A stretch of DNA of 64,000 nt from Pelagimonas sp. (GCA_025210265.1 JAOASD010000004.1:124001-188000), one strand, 5' to 3'; positions 32,110-41,917 are shown, counted from the first letter of the stretch. The notes: generated from the letters alone by a model not told the origin. A program made the numbers and translations.

Positions 32110-32715
32110 TCAGAGGATTTCGATCCGCAGCGCAGACTGACCCCGATGCACACGCAGCGTGCGACCGGCTTCTTGTGCCATCAGCTTCAGAATGGCGAAC
32201 TGCACTTTGTCGGGGCTGATGTCACCGGGCTGCGGCTCGCCCTCCAGCATATCCCACAGGGCGGAAATCATATTCAGGCGGGGGCCTTCGGCGGCAATGG
32301 ACCAGCCGGCCGCACTGCGGTTCAGGATCACGTCGCCCCCTTGGGGCAGCGCCGCTTCGCAGCACAGGATCGCCAGAAACGCCAGTTGCACATCCCCGCG
32401 CGGCAGATCGCCGTCCGGGCGCCAGTCGATGTTCAGCCGCCCGCCCTTGGTCAGATCTTTCAGAATGCCGGAAATTTCACGCAGGCCCATGCCCTGCGAT
32501 TCGCCTGCCTTGCCAAACGCGACCCGAAAGAAGCGAATGCGCGCGGCGGCGCTGGCACAGCTGTCCTGAATCAGTTCCATTTCCGGGGAATCGCTGGGAA
32601 ACCCTGATAGGGTCAGCAGTTCCAGCCCGTTTTGAATGGCCCCCACCGGGCTGATCAGGTCATGACAAAGACGAGACCCTACCAAGGCGGCAAGGGCGGC
32701 GCTATCCTGGGGCAT
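32110..32715 (-). CDS. chpT: Histidine phosphotransferase ChpT
   Basis: 201 residues; ATG 32715 gives the natural N terminus (PQDSAALAALVGSRLCHDLI), while the longer frame upstream overlaps the divergent gene. The phosphorylated histidine is in CHDLISPVGAIQNGLELL (H17), followed by a degenerate, non-ATP-binding HATPase-like fold. ChpT relays phosphate from the hybrid kinase CckA to CtrA and CpdR, controlling cell cycle, motility and gene-transfer-agent functions in alphaproteobacteria. It is divergent from a DUF3553 gene only 27 bases away. Confidence 0.9.
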   Translation of the reverse strand: MPQDSAALAALVGSRLCHDLISPVGAIQNGLELLTLSGFPSDSPEMELIQDSCASAAARIRFFRVAFGKAGESQGMGLREISGILKDLTKGGRLNIDWRPDGDLPRGDVQLAFLAILCCEAALPQGGDVILNRSAAGWSIAAEGPRLNMISALWDMLEGEPQPGDISPDKVQFAILKLMAQEAGRTLRVHRGQSALRIEIL

Positions 32716-32742
32716 CAATGGGCTCCGTTCGAAAGGCAGATT

Positions 32743-32928
32743 ATGGACGACCTCAACGCATTTCTGGAACCAGGTATGCTGGTGCAACATCCCGACCGTC
32801 CCGATTGGGGTGTGGGGCAGGTGCAATCCAATATCGGAGGGCGCATAACGGTGAACTTCCGCGAAGAGGGTAAGGTTGTGATTGACGGCGCGCGCATTCT
32901 GCTGCTGACCGTCAATGACGCCGAATAG
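32743..32928 (+). CDS. DUF3553 small protein
   Basis: 61 residues from ATG 32743. FLEPGMLVQHPDRPDWGVGQVQS and the following VNFREEGKVVI make up the short beta-barrel-like DUF3553 domain, related to the small RNA-polymerase/UvrD-binding folds. The family is conserved in alphaproteobacteria without an assigned role. An upstream extension would overlap chpT and was rejected. The close divergence from chpT means the two promoters must overlap each other's gene start. Confidence 0.8.
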   Translation: MDDLNAFLEPGMLVQHPDRPDWGVGQVQSNIGGRITVNFREEGKVVIDGARILLLTVNDAE

Positions 32929-33111
32929 AATAACAAAAAGTTTAGATAAAGTTAAGCCATCTGAGGCGAATTAAGACTTTGGTGTTGCATGTTAGGGTTG
33001 CGTCGAAATCGCGTCAGCGGGGAGCTGGCGCGTGCGGGGCAGACATTGCCTCGCCGGGTCAGGCAGCCTAAAAGCAGCGCCAAGACGCGAAAAAAGGGAA
33101 AGGCGCAGGCC

Positions 33112-33873
33112 ATGGGGCAGGAATTTCTGGTACGCTTGGCGCAGAGCCCGGCAGAAATCGAAGCCGCGCAGCGCCTGCGCTATGAGGTCTTTGTGCGCGA
33201 GCTGGGCGGGGACGGCCCGCTGGTCGATCACGAGGCCGGGCTGGAGCGCGACCGCTTTGACCCTTATTTCGATCATCTGATTGTATCCGAAACCTGCGAC
33301 CCGGATCGTGTGATCGGGGTGTATCGCCTGCTGCGTCAGGATCAGGCCGAGGCTGCCGGGCAGTTCTATTCCGAGGATGAATATGACCTGACCCCGCTGC
33401 GCAACAGCGGCCGCAAGATCCTGGAGCTGGGCCGGTCCTGCCTGCATCCCGATTATCGCGGTGGTCCGGCCATGTTCCATCTGTGGCAGGGGCTGGCGGA
33501 TTACGTGCTGCAGCACGAGATCGAGATTCTGTTCGGTGTGGCCAGCTTTCATGGCACGGATATTGACCAGCTGGCCGCGCCGCTGTCCCTGCTGCATCAC
33601 CGCCATCTGGCACCCGAGGGGCTGTGCGCCCGCTCTCGTGCCTTTCAGACCATGGATCTGGTGCCCGAGGATCAGCTGGATCGCCGCGCTGCCATGCTGG
33701 AGGTGCCCGCCCTGATCAAAGCCTATCTACGTCTGGGCGGCACAGTGGGCGAGGGCGCCTATGTGGATCATCGTTTTAACACCACCGATATTTGTCTGAT
33801 CATGGACACCGCGAAAATGACTGAACGCCAGCGCGCCACTTATACCCGCACGGCACAGGAGGGCGTGGCATGA
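33112..33873 (+). CDS. olsB: L-ornithine N(alpha)-acyltransferase (lyso-ornithine lipid synthase)
   Basis: 253 residues from ATG 33112 behind GGAAAGG; an earlier ATG at 32989 would add a basic, non-conserved extension. The GNAT-like fold of OlsB shows AQRLRYEVFVREL, ILELGRSCLHPDYRGG and LFGVASFHGTD. It transfers a 3-hydroxyacyl chain from acyl-ACP to ornithine, giving lyso-ornithine lipid, a phosphorus-free membrane lipid often made under phosphate limitation. The stop overlaps the start of olsA by four bases. Confidence 0.9.
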   Translation: MGQEFLVRLAQSPAEIEAAQRLRYEVFVRELGGDGPLVDHEAGLERDRFDPYFDHLIVSETCDPDRVIGVYRLLRQDQAEAAGQFYSEDEYDLTPLRNSGRKILELGRSCLHPDYRGGPAMFHLWQGLADYVLQHEIEILFGVASFHGTDIDQLAAPLSLLHHRHLAPEGLCARSRAFQTMDLVPEDQLDRRAAMLEVPALIKAYLRLGGTVGEGAYVDHRFNTTDICLIMDTAKMTERQRATYTRTAQEGVA

Positions 33874-34730
33874 GCGCCAGCTGGGAGTCGCCGCTTCCGC
33901 CAACAGAACCATCCGTGTCGACAATGGGCCTGCTGCGGGCGGTGCTGCGGGGCGCGCCGCTGGCGTTGATCCTGATCTTTGGCCTGTCGCTGTTGCTGCT
34001 GCTGCGCCTGATCGAGCGCCCGATTTTCGGAATGCATCGCCCGGTGACACCCTATATCACGCAGGCCGTGTGCCGCAGCGCGCTGGTGCTGCTGCGGTTA
34101 AAGCTGACCGCGCGGGGACCGCGGATGGCGGGACCGGGGGCGATCGTGGCCAACCATACCTCTTGGTTGGATATTTTTGTGCTGAACAGCCGCAAGAATG
34201 TCTATTTTGTGTCCAAGGCCGAGGTCGCCAGCTGGCCTGGTATCGGATGGCTGGCCCGCGCCACGGGCACATTGTTCATTCGCCGTGACCCGCGCGAGGC
34301 CAAGGCCCAGACCCAGATGTTTGAATCCCGCCTGCTGGATGGCCACCGGCTGTTGTTTTTCCCCGAGGGCACCTCGACCGACGGGATCCGGGTGCTGCCG
34401 TTCAAAACCACGCTGTTTGCCGCCTTCTTTTCCGACCGACTGCGCGAGTCGCTACAGGTGCAGGGGGTCAGCGTGATTTATCATGCGCCCAACGGTGAAG
34501 AGCCGCGATTCTATGGCTGGTGGGGAGACATGGAATTTGGCCCCTCGCTGTTGAAAATGCTGGCGCAAAAGCGGCAGGGGCGGGTGGAGCTGATCTATCA
34601 CGATCCGGTGCGGGTGGCCGATTTTTCCAGCCGCAAAAGCCTGGCCGCGCATCTTGAGGCGCAGGTGCGCGCGGCCCATCAGGCCGCCCGTCAGGGGCTG
34701 ATATTGCCAGAGGAAGAGGTCATTCTCTGA
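33870..34730 (+). CDS. olsA: O-acyltransferase for ornithine lipid synthesis (PlsC family)
   Basis: 286 residues starting ATG 33870 (ATGA overlap with olsB). A transmembrane segment lies at about residues 28-47. PlsC motifs are NHTSWLD (NHxxxxD) and FPEGTSTDG, with the PFKTTLF segment after. In this context it is OlsA, which adds the second acyl chain to lyso-ornithine lipid. A general 1-acylglycerol-3-phosphate acyltransferase is the alternative. It acts at the inner face of the cytoplasmic membrane. Confidence 0.9.
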   Translation: MSASWESPLPPTEPSVSTMGLLRAVLRGAPLALILIFGLSLLLLLRLIERPIFGMHRPVTPYITQAVCRSALVLLRLKLTARGPRMAGPGAIVANHTSWLDIFVLNSRKNVYFVSKAEVASWPGIGWLARATGTLFIRRDPREAKAQTQMFESRLLDGHRLLFFPEGTSTDGIRVLPFKTTLFAAFFSDRLRESLQVQGVSVIYHAPNGEEPRFYGWWGDMEFGPSLLKMLAQKRQGRVELIYHDPVRVADFSSRKSLAAHLEAQVRAAHQAARQGLILPEEEVIL

Positions 34731-34740
34731 AAGGGGTGCC

Positions 34741-35124
34741 ATGCTGATCCAGATTGCTCACCTATATGCAACCGCTTGTCTGGGCGTGATTTTTTTTCAG
34801 TTTGCGCTGATTGCCGGGGCACCTTTGGGGCCCTGGACGCAGGGCGGTCAAGTGGAGGGCGCACTGCCCCTTTCAGGGCGGATGATTGCGGCGCTGTCAG
34901 TGTTGATCCTGTTGTTTCAGGGCCTGTCGATCCTGTCGGCTGCGGGGTTTCCGGGACTGTCCTGGCCGGTCTGGACGGGCTGGCTGGCCTTTGCTGTGTC
35001 CTGTTTGACGGGCGTGTTGAACACAATCACCCCATCACAGCGCGAACGCGCGGTCTGGGCCCCGATCACCTGGGTCATGGCGGCGCTGGCGGGCTATGTG
35101 ATGGTGGTCTCTCGATTTGCCTAA
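34741..35124 (+). CDS. Small integral membrane protein of unknown function
   Basis: 127 residues with four hydrophobic segments (about 4-25, 43-62, 70-92 and 104-124), so probably four transmembrane helices. No domain recognised. It follows olsA by 10 bases on the same strand and may be the last gene of the olsBA operon. The segment TPSQRERAVWAP between helices 3 and 4 is a common feature of small Rhodobacteraceae membrane proteins. Confidence 0.75.
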   Translation: MLIQIAHLYATACLGVIFFQFALIAGAPLGPWTQGGQVEGALPLSGRMIAALSVLILLFQGLSILSAAGFPGLSWPVWTGWLAFAVSCLTGVLNTITPSQRERAVWAPITWVMAALAGYVMVVSRFA

Positions 35125-35383
35125 CCGGCTGAGTTCAGGGGCTTTCCCGCGACGCATGGGCGCGGTCTGGGATCCCCCCGGCGGGGCAGATCCATCAGGG
35201 GATCGTTCCATGCCCTTGTCGGCAAAGGGAAAATCACCCGCCGCCGGGCCTGCTCCTTAAATATCACCTTTATTTTCAACATTTTGAATATCAGCGAGAT
35301 ATATTGACCCTGCGCGGGCAGGGGGATACATCAGCCGGTAAGCCACCTCGCGCATTGCGCGCGACCTGATAGGGAGCCGCCTC
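35125..35383. promoter_or_regulatory. Leader region of the nuo operon
   Basis: 259 bases without a gene. The centre (35250-35310) is AT-rich in a GC-rich neighbourhood and contains the inverted repeat TTCAACATTTTGAA (35275-35288). The nuo promoter is expected here, but no convincing -35/-10 pair was identified. Confidence 0.45.
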
Positions 35384-35749
35384 TTGGAAGAGATGCTTCG
35401 GGAATATCTTCCCATCCTCGTCTTTCTGGCCATTGCCATTGCTCTTGGCCTGGTTCTGATCCTTGCTGCGGTGATCGTTGCCGTGCGCAACCCCGATCCC
35501 GAAAAAGTGTCGGCCTATGAATGCGGGTTCAACGCCTTTGACGACGCCCGGATGAAATTCGATGTCCGGTTCTATCTGGTGTCGATCCTGTTCATCATTT
35601 TCGATCTCGAAATCGCGTTTCTCTTCCCCTGGGCCGTGGCTTTCAAGGATGTGAGCATGGTCGGTTTCTGGTCGATGATGGTGTTCCTGGGCGTGCTGAC
35701 GGCGGGCTTTGCCTATGAATGGAAGAAAGGGGCCCTGGAATGGGAGTGA
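35384..35749 (+). CDS. nuoA: NADH-quinone oxidoreductase subunit A
   Basis: 121 residues starting at TTG 35384, with AGGGAG eight bases upstream; ATG 35393 is the alternative start. Three transmembrane helices and the NuoA loop [20 protein letters not shown] (about 43-62) are clear. It belongs to the membrane arm near the quinone site of complex I. First of the nuo genes, its stop overlaps the nuoB start. Confidence 0.96.
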   Translation: MEEMLREYLPILVFLAIAIALGLVLILAAVIVAVRNPDPEKVSAYECGFNAFDDARMKFDVRFYLVSILFIIFDLEIAFLFPWAVAFKDVSMVGFWSMMVFLGVLTAGFAYEWKKGALEWE

Positions 35750-36273
35750 TGACTGGCGCGAACACTGCGGGCCCCGACAAGGAAGTCGCCACGCAGGCCA
35801 TCAACAAGGAACTGTCCGACAAGGGTTTCCTGCTGACCTCGACCGAGGACATCATCAACTGGGCGCGCACGGGTTCGCTGCACTGGATGACATTCGGTCT
35901 GGCCTGCTGCGCGGTAGAAATGATGCACACTGCCATGCCGCGCTATGACATGGAACGGTTCGGCACCGCGCCGCGCGCCAGCCCGCGCCAGTCCGACCTG
36001 ATGATCGTGGCCGGGACCCTGACCAACAAGATGGCTCCGGCGCTGCGCAAGGTCTATGACCAGATGCCCGAACCGCGCTACGTGATTTCCATGGGCAGCT
36101 GCGCCAATGGCGGCGGCTATTACCATTACAGCTATTCCGTGGTGCGCGGCTGTGACCGCATCGTGCCGGTGGATGTCTATGTGCCGGGCTGCCCGCCCAC
36201 GGCCGAGGCGCTGCTATATGGCATCATGGCGCTGCAGAAAAAGATCCGCCGCACAGGCACCTTGGTGCGCTAA
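35740..36273 (+). CDS. nuoB: NADH-quinone oxidoreductase subunit B
   Basis: 177 residues from ATG 35740, which has AAAGGGG eight bases upstream; ATG 35749 (TGATG overlap) is an alternative. The N2 [4Fe-4S] ligands are C56, C57, C121 and C151 ([30 protein letters not shown]). Cluster N2 hands electrons to quinone. Peripheral arm of complex I, between nuoA and nuoC. Confidence 0.97.
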   Translation: MGVMTGANTAGPDKEVATQAINKELSDKGFLLTSTEDIINWARTGSLHWMTFGLACCAVEMMHTAMPRYDMERFGTAPRASPRQSDLMIVAGTLTNKMAPALRKVYDQMPEPRYVISMGSCANGGGYYHYSYSVVRGCDRIVPVDVYVPGCPPTAEALLYGIMALQKKIRRTGTLVR

Positions 36274-36326
36274 GCGCCCGGCCCGGCGGTCTGCGGACCT
36301 TTGGGATCGTAAGAGGAGAATACCGA

Positions 36327-36938
36327 ATGTCCGATGCGCTCAAGGAACTGGGCACCCATATCGAGCTCAAGCGCCCCGATTGCGTGCTGGGCTGGGATGT
36401 CGCCTTTGGCGAGCTGACAGTGGATGTCGCCCCGGCCAATATTTCGGATTTTGTCGAGTTTCTGAAAACCGATGCGACCTGCCGGTTTTCCACGCTGGTG
36501 GACATCACCGGGGTGGATCATCCCGACCGGCCCAAGCGGTTCGACGTGGTTTACCACTTTCTGTCGATGTATCAGAACCACCGCATCCGCCTGCGTGTCT
36601 CTGTACGTGAGGATGAAATGGTGCCTTCTGTGACCAATGTGCACAAATCGGCGGATTGGTTTGAACGCGAAGTGTTTGACATGTTTGGTGTGCTGTTTTC
36701 CGGCCACCCGGATCTGCGCCGCATCCTGACCGATTACGGGTTCCGCGGCCATCCGCTGCGCAAGGATTTCCCGACCACCGGTTACACTGAACTGCGCTAT
36801 GACGAAGAACAGAAACGCGTGGTCTACGAACCCGTGTCGCTGGTGCAGGAATACCGCCAGTTCGATTTCATGTCCCCGTGGGAAGGCGCGCAATATGTGC
36901 TGCCCGGTGACGAAAAGACCGAAGAGGCAAAGGGCTGA
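36327..36938 (+). CDS. nuoC: NADH-quinone oxidoreductase subunit C
   Basis: 203 residues. The 30-kDa subunit signature is [20 protein letters not shown] with [17 protein letters not shown]. It has no cofactor and supports the N2/quinone module. NuoC and NuoD are separate here, not fused as in Escherichia coli. A GC-rich gap of 136 bases with one short uncharacterised frame precedes nuoD. Confidence 0.97.
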   Translation: MSDALKELGTHIELKRPDCVLGWDVAFGELTVDVAPANISDFVEFLKTDATCRFSTLVDITGVDHPDRPKRFDVVYHFLSMYQNHRIRLRVSVREDEMVPSVTNVHKSADWFEREVFDMFGVLFSGHPDLRRILTDYGFRGHPLRKDFPTTGYTELRYDEEQKRVVYEPVSLVQEYRQFDFMSPWEGAQYVLPGDEKTEEAKG

Positions 36939-37074
36939 TGATGCCCTGCGTCATATACCCGGACGGCGCGCGTCCGACCGGGTGGGCGCGGAACGCGCCC
37001 GCCATGGGGCGGGCGGACGCGTGCCGAGCCGCTTTGCGGCCCGGCGATAAGTTAAATCGAGGGGAGTGACCGAC

Positions 37075-38298
37075 ATGATGGACGGCTCCAAAGGTTTCGA
37101 AGACGCCCTGACCGGCGAACAGAAGATCCGCAATTTCAACATCAACTTTGGCCCGCAGCACCCTGCGGCCCACGGCGTGCTGCGTCTGGTGCTGGAGCTG
37201 GACGGCGAAATCGTCGAACGCTGCGACCCGCATATCGGCCTGCTGCACCGTGGCACCGAAAAGCTGATGGAAAGCCGGACCTACCTGCAGAACCTGCCCT
37301 ATTTCGACCGGCTCGATTACGTGGCGCCGATGAACCAGGAACATGCCTGGTGCCTCGCCATCGAAAAGCTGACCGGCACCGAGGTGCCGCGCCGTGGCAG
37401 CCTGATCCGCGTGCTGTTCTGCGAGATTGGCCGTATCCTGAACCACATTCTGAACATCACCACGCAGGCCATGGATGTGGGTGCGCTGACGCCGCCGCTC
37501 TGGGGTTTTGAAGAGCGTGAGAAACTGATGGTGTTTTACGAGCGCGCCTGCGGTGCGCGCCTGCACGCCAACTATTTCCGCCCCGGCGGTGTGCATCAGG
37601 ATCTTCCGCCTGAACTGATCGACGATATCGAGACCTGGGCGCATGAATTCCCCGCCGTGATCGCCGATATTGACGGGCTGCTGACCGAAAACCGGATCTT
37701 TAAACAGCGCAACTGCGACATTGGTGTGGTGAGCGAAGAGGAGATCCTCGACTGGGGTTTCTCTGGCGTGATGGTGCGCGGTTCCGGCCTTGCCTGGGAT
37801 CTGCGCCGCGCGCAACCCTATGAGTTGTATGACGAATTTGACTTCCAGATCCCTGTGGGCAAGAATGGCGACTGCTATGATCGCTACCTCTGCCGCATGG
37901 AGGAAATGCGCCAGTCCCTCAGCATCATCCATCAGGCCATCGCCAAGCTGCGCGCGCCCGAAGGGCAGGGCGATGTGCTGGCACGGGGCAAGATGACCCC
38001 GCCCAAACGCGGCGACATGAAACGCTCGATGGAAGCACTGATCCACCATTTCAAGCTGTATACCGAAGGGTTCAAAGTCCCAGAGGGCGAGATCTATGCC
38101 GCTGTTGAGGCCCCCAAGGGCGAATTCGGCGTCTACCTTGTGTCCGATGGCAGCAACAAACCCTATCGCTCGAAAATCCGCGCGCCGGGCTTCCTGCATC
38201 TGCAGGCGATGGACCATGTGGCCGGTGGCCACCAACTGGCGGATGTGGCTGCGATCATTGGCACCATGGATGTGGTGTTCGGCGAGATTGACAGATGA
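37075..38298 (+). CDS. nuoD: NADH-quinone oxidoreductase subunit D
   Basis: 407 residues from ATG 37075, seven bases after GGGGAG; the upstream in-frame GTG would touch that site. Motifs are [15 protein letters not shown], the quinone-site tyrosine/histidine region [14 protein letters not shown] and [16 protein letters not shown]. It forms the quinone-binding pocket with NuoB. It ends with the family's [10 protein letters not shown]-like C terminus. Confidence 0.97.
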   Translation: MMDGSKGFEDALTGEQKIRNFNINFGPQHPAAHGVLRLVLELDGEIVERCDPHIGLLHRGTEKLMESRTYLQNLPYFDRLDYVAPMNQEHAWCLAIEKLTGTEVPRRGSLIRVLFCEIGRILNHILNITTQAMDVGALTPPLWGFEEREKLMVFYERACGARLHANYFRPGGVHQDLPPELIDDIETWAHEFPAVIADIDGLLTENRIFKQRNCDIGVVSEEEILDWGFSGVMVRGSGLAWDLRRAQPYELYDEFDFQIPVGKNGDCYDRYLCRMEEMRQSLSIIHQAIAKLRAPEGQGDVLARGKMTPPKRGDMKRSMEALIHHFKLYTEGFKVPEGEIYAAVEAPKGEFGVYLVSDGSNKPYRSKIRAPGFLHLQAMDHVAGGHQLADVAAIIGTMDVVFGEIDR

Positions 38299-38406
38299 CC
38301 CATCGCGCCCCGGCATCGTGTCGGGGGCGGTTTTGTAACGAATGCGGGATGCTGGGCCTCTGAGGAGGGGCAGTGCCATCCCGGAACCCGTATCGAGGGA
38401 CCGAAG

Positions 38407-38706
38407 ATGAAGAAATTTGTGACTGCTCTGGCCGCTCTGGGCCTGACCGCCGCGTGTGTGCCGCCTCAGGGTGTGACCACTGCGGATCTGGCGGCGTTTG
38501 ATGCCGCTGTGGCCTCTGTCGGCTGTGATCTGTCCGAGGACAAACATTACCTGCCGGTCGAATTGCAAACCGGCATTCCGCGCGAAAAGCTGCAGGAAAT
38601 CGCCAGCTACAAGCTGTCGCAAAAAGAGGCGGTCAGCCTGTCCAATGGCGGGATTCGCCTGGTGATCGGCAGCTGCACCCCCGAAGCCGAGCCAACCGCC
38701 GCCTGA
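38407..38706 (+). CDS. Small lipoprotein within the nuo operon
   Basis: 99 residues. A lipoprotein signal with lipobox LTAAC (cysteine 17) precedes a short mature protein containing two more cysteines and no recognised domain. It lies between nuoD and nuoE on the same strand. It is one of several small envelope proteins inserted in this operon; a role in complex I assembly is possible but only suggested by position. Confidence 0.7.
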   Translation: MKKFVTALAALGLTAACVPPQGVTTADLAAFDAAVASVGCDLSEDKHYLPVELQTGIPREKLQEIASYKLSQKEAVSLSNGGIRLVIGSCTPEAEPTAA

Positions 38707-38772
38707 GCCCGGCACAAGATCTATCCCGGTGCCCGTCCGATCAGGGTGCCAAAGCGTTGAGGAACCAGACCC

Positions 38773-39564
38773 ATGCTGCGCCGCCTGCATCCTGACCAAC
38801 CCGAAAGCTTTGCTTTCACGCCGGAAAACCAGGCCTGGGCCGAGGCCCAAATCACCAAATACCCCGCCGGGCGTCAGGCCAGCGCGGTGATTCCCCTGCT
38901 GTGGCGCGCACAGGAGCAAGAGGGCTGGCTGACCCGCCCCGCCATCGAAACCGTTGGTGACATGCTGGACATGCCGTTCATGCGGGTGCTTGAGGTCGCG
39001 TCGTTTTACTTCATGTTCCAGATGCAACCGGTTGGCTCTGTTGCGCATATCCAGATCTGCGGCACGACGTCCTGCATGATCTGCGGGGCTGAGGATCTGA
39101 TCGCCGTTTGCCGCGAAAAGATCGCTGACAAACCCCATGTGGTCAGCGCCGACGGCAAGTTCAGCTGGGAAGAGGTCGAATGCCTCGGGGCCTGCACCAA
39201 CGCGCCCATGGCTCAGATCGGCAAGGACTATTACGAAGATCTGACCGAAGAAAAACTGGCCGCGCTGATCGACGCGCTTGGCAAGGGCGAGGTGCCGCAG
39301 GTCGGCCCGCAGAATGGCCGCTTTGCTGCCGAGCCCCTGGGCGGTGCGACCAGCCTGACGGAATTTGTGAATGCCTCGATCAAGCTGAACGCCAGTGCGC
39401 AGCTGGCGGATGATATTGGCGATACCGTCAAACGCATCGACGGCAAAGAGGTGCCGCTGCGCGCCCCCTGGAGCGACATGAGCGCAGGCGGTGCGGCGGG
39501 AATCACCCTGCCGGGACCGGCTCCTCGCCCGAAACCTGCCCATGCGGCCAAATCCGGCAGCTGA
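38773..39564 (+). CDS. nuoE: NADH-quinone oxidoreductase subunit E with C-terminal extension
   Basis: 263 residues. The thioredoxin-like 24-kDa domain binds the N1a [2Fe-2S] cluster through C96, C101, C137 and C141 (ICGTTSC and CLGACTNAP). The conserved core ends near residue 185. The remaining 75 residues ([20 protein letters not shown] and a Pro/Ala-rich end) are an extension not found in short NuoE proteins. It is part of the NADH-oxidising module. The next gene encodes a helix-hairpin protein. Confidence 0.95.
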   Translation: MLRRLHPDQPESFAFTPENQAWAEAQITKYPAGRQASAVIPLLWRAQEQEGWLTRPAIETVGDMLDMPFMRVLEVASFYFMFQMQPVGSVAHIQICGTTSCMICGAEDLIAVCREKIADKPHVVSADGKFSWEEVECLGACTNAPMAQIGKDYYEDLTEEKLAALIDALGKGEVPQVGPQNGRFAAEPLGGATSLTEFVNASIKLNASAQLADDIGDTVKRIDGKEVPLRAPWSDMSAGGAAGITLPGPAPRPKPAHAAKSGS

Positions 39565-39889
39565 GGCCAGGAATTTCCCTAAAATACGAGAGAGGCGGTC
39601 CGGGCGAGATGCTGGGGCCGTTTTTCTTTTTATATCAGGATGTTACCGGTCCATCTTTACGTTTCGATTTGGCGGCCCGCAGGACTCTGAGCCTAATGTC
39701 GCGCTATGCGGGTCTCAAATCAGGCCTAGGATTGCGGTTCTGACGGTGTCTGAGCTGCGGATGCGGCTTTTCCCAGCCAAAAATGCTGGAAAAACAGGGC
39801 GAAACAGAGTTTTCTAACGCTGTCATAACAGGGGGCGGCGCCGCTACGGTCCGATCCGCCCCGGCCACAGGGATGGGGAGGAAGATTTG
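39565..39889. other. Non-coding stretch after nuoE
   Basis: 325 bases with no credible gene. A G-C stem with a wide loop followed by TTTTTCTTTTT (39595-39635) looks like a terminator. The remainder may carry a new promoter for the helix-hairpin genes and nuoF, but no clear boxes were found. Confidence 0.45.
39595..39635 (+). terminator. Possible internal terminator in the nuo operon
   Basis: CGGTCC pairs with GGGGCCG across a 12-base loop and is followed by TTTTTCTTTTT, 45 bases after nuoE. The stem is short, so partial read-through into nuoF and beyond is likely. Confidence 0.4.
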
Positions 39890-40882
39890 ATGACTGAAAC
39901 TGAAAGCGGATGCGCGATGCGCTGTTGGTTGGCTGCGGCGGCTGTGGGGCTGTTCGTGGTGCTGCTGGCCTTTGGGGCCGGCGGGCGCGCCTTGCTTGAG
40001 GCGCTGGCCTTTGGCGCGCTGACCTGCGGTTTGCTGGGCCTGCTGTTCACCTGGCTGTTCTGCGCGCCGGTGCCCAAGGCGCAGTCGGGGCAGGCGGCTC
40101 AGGAACGGATCGCCCAGGTCAAAGCGGCCGAGCGCGCCGCTGCTGCCGAAGCCCGCGCCGCCGAGGAAAAAGCCGCAGCTGAGATTGCTGAAAAGGAAGC
40201 CGCAGAGCGCGCAGCTGCTGAACGCGCCGCTGCCGAGAAAGCCGAGGCGGAAAAAGCCGCCGCTGCTGCCAAGGAGGCAGAGACTAAAGCGGCAGAGGAA
40301 AAAGCCGCTGCTGAGCGCGCAGCTGCAGAGGAGGCCGCCAAGGCCGCCGCAGCCGAGGCGAAAGCCGCTGAGGAAAAAGCGGCTGCGGATGCACAGGCAG
40401 CAGAGGCCAGTGCCCCCTCCACGTCAGCCAATGTGGGATCGACCCTTTTGGCTGGCGAAGAGGAGCTGGCCAGCCGCAAGGGATCCTGGCGCTATGAACC
40501 CGGCGACGCTGGGTCGGACGATCCCGCCCCGTCCCCGGCGTCCGAGGACAATGTCGATCGTGACGGTGACGGCGTGGTCGAAGGCAGCGCAGAGGGATCC
40601 AAACCCAGTATGCTGTCCGAGGCCCGCGATGGCGTTGCGGATAACCTGAAAGAAATCAAAGGGATCGGTCCCAAGCTGGAGCAGCTGTGCAACAGCCTTG
40701 GCATCTATCACTTTGATCAGATTGCGGGCTGGAGCGCGGATGAGCTGGCTTGGATTGACGCCAACCTGACCGGCTTTAAGGGCCGGGCCACCCGTGATGA
40801 TTGGGTTGGACAGGCCAAGATCCTGGCATCCGGTGGCGAGACAGAGTTCTCGCAGCGCGTCGAAGACGGCAAAGTCTATTGA
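39890..40882 (+). CDS. Membrane-anchored coiled-coil protein with C-terminal helix-hairpin domain
   Basis: 330 residues from ATG 39890 with GAGGAAG upstream. Order: two hydrophobic segments (about residues 14-33 and 38-58), a long Ala/Glu/Lys-rich coiled coil (about 65-180), an acidic linker, then the helix-hairpin domain (LKEIKGIGPKLEQLCNSLGI, FDQIAGWSADEL, FKGRATRDDWVGQAK). The final domain matches that at the end of L21 and of the next gene. The organisation suggests a membrane-tethered nucleic-acid- or protein-binding module. Function unknown; it lies between nuoE and nuoF. Confidence 0.8.
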   Translation: MTETESGCAMRCWLAAAAVGLFVVLLAFGAGGRALLEALAFGALTCGLLGLLFTWLFCAPVPKAQSGQAAQERIAQVKAAERAAAAEARAAEEKAAAEIAEKEAAERAAAERAAAEKAEAEKAAAAAKEAETKAAEEKAAAERAAAEEAAKAAAAEAKAAEEKAAADAQAAEASAPSTSANVGSTLLAGEEELASRKGSWRYEPGDAGSDDPAPSPASEDNVDRDGDGVVEGSAEGSKPSMLSEARDGVADNLKEIKGIGPKLEQLCNSLGIYHFDQIAGWSADELAWIDANLTGFKGRATRDDWVGQAKILASGGETEFSQRVEDGKVY

Positions 40883-41056
40883 TCCAGGACGCAGCCCGGT
40901 TGTCACGGAACTGGGCTGCGACCACTGTGCGCTTGAATGCTGCGCTGCGGCATGGCAGGGTCATCCCCGGCCACCCAGGGGAGGAGCGGCGGCCGATCGG
41001 GTCCGGATGATCCGACCCGTGACTGTGCAATGGACAGTTCCAGAGGGAGTGCCCCA

Positions 41057-41917
41057 GTGACCAAGCCGGTGACCAAAACTGTGACCAAGACCGCTATTTT
41101 TAAGACCCCCAGCAGCTCTGCTATTCATGCGATGGCCCCGGATCTGGGGGCGATGATTGATTTCTGGTCGCGCCAGACCGAAATGGCGATTGATCTGAAT
41201 GCGCAGCTGATGCGCATGACGCTGGAAACCGCGCAGGCCTATTCCAGCCTGCCGATCAGCGTGACCGAATTGATGATGACCGGGCTGAGCAGCCAGATGG
41301 CAGAGGCCGTGCCAGCCCCGTCCACGCCGCCGGTTCGGGCCACCCCCAAACCCGCTGTCCGGTTGGTGCCACCGCCCGCTGCGCCGAAACCGACCCCCAA
41401 GCCAGCCGCCGCAGTGCAGCCCGCGGCCAGCGCCGTTGCGAAACCTGCTGCTGCGGTCAAACCGGCTGCTGCCACACGGCCTCTGGCCAGTGCTCCGGCG
41501 GATCGCGCGGCCAAGATGGCCCCCCCCTCCGCAAAGCCGCAAAAACCGGCAAAACCGGTGGCTGCCAAACCCGCTGCAGCCCCTGCCAAACCCGCGCAGC
41601 CCGATCCGCGCCCTGTGGCGCTGGCTGCGCCCCGTGGGGGCAAGGCGGATGATCTGACGCAGTTGAAAGGTGTCGGGCCCAAGCTGGCCACACAGCTGGC
41701 CGATCTGGGGCTGTTTCATTTTGACCAGATCGCCAATCTGAGCGACGCCAACCTGACCTGGCTGGATGAGGCGCTGTCCGGTCCCAAAGGGGCGGCACGC
41801 CGCAATGGCTGGGTCGCACAGGCGCAAAGATTGATGGCCCCGACACCTGTGGCAAAATCGGGCAAAAGCGCCGCGCCCGCGCCCTCTGCCGTGGACAAGC
41901 CCGCCACAAAGAGGTAA
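41057..41917 (+). CDS. Phasin-like/helix-hairpin protein in the nuo operon
   Basis: 286 residues from GTG 41057, with GAGGGAG seven bases upstream; the longer frame from 40937 has no site and looks non-coding. The N-terminal 80 residues are amphipathic helix (APDLGAMIDFWSRQTEMAID), like a phasin-type segment. A Pro/Ala/Lys-rich linker follows (about 85-200), then the helix-hairpin domain (LTQLKGVGPKLATQLADLGL, FDQIANLSDANLTWLDE). It has no membrane segment. It is clearly related at its C terminus to the preceding protein, perhaps by duplication. Function unknown. Confidence 0.75.
   Translation: MTKPVTKTVTKTAIFKTPSSSAIHAMAPDLGAMIDFWSRQTEMAIDLNAQLMRMTLETAQAYSSLPISVTELMMTGLSSQMAEAVPAPSTPPVRATPKPAVRLVPPPAAPKPTPKPAAAVQPAASAVAKPAAAVKPAAATRPLASAPADRAAKMAPPSAKPQKPAKPVAAKPAAAPAKPAQPDPRPVALAAPRGGKADDLTQLKGVGPKLATQLADLGLFHFDQIANLSDANLTWLDEALSGPKGAARRNGWVAQAQRLMAPTPVAKSGKSAAPAPSAVDKPATKR

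Noticed and set aside
36938-37072. 44-codon frame between nuoC and nuoD
   Set aside because: GC-rich, without family resemblance and overlapping the nuoD ribosome-binding site; not reported as a gene.
36868-39543. Long minus-strand frame opposite nuoC-nuoE
   Set aside because: Antisense shadow of three well-identified subunit genes.
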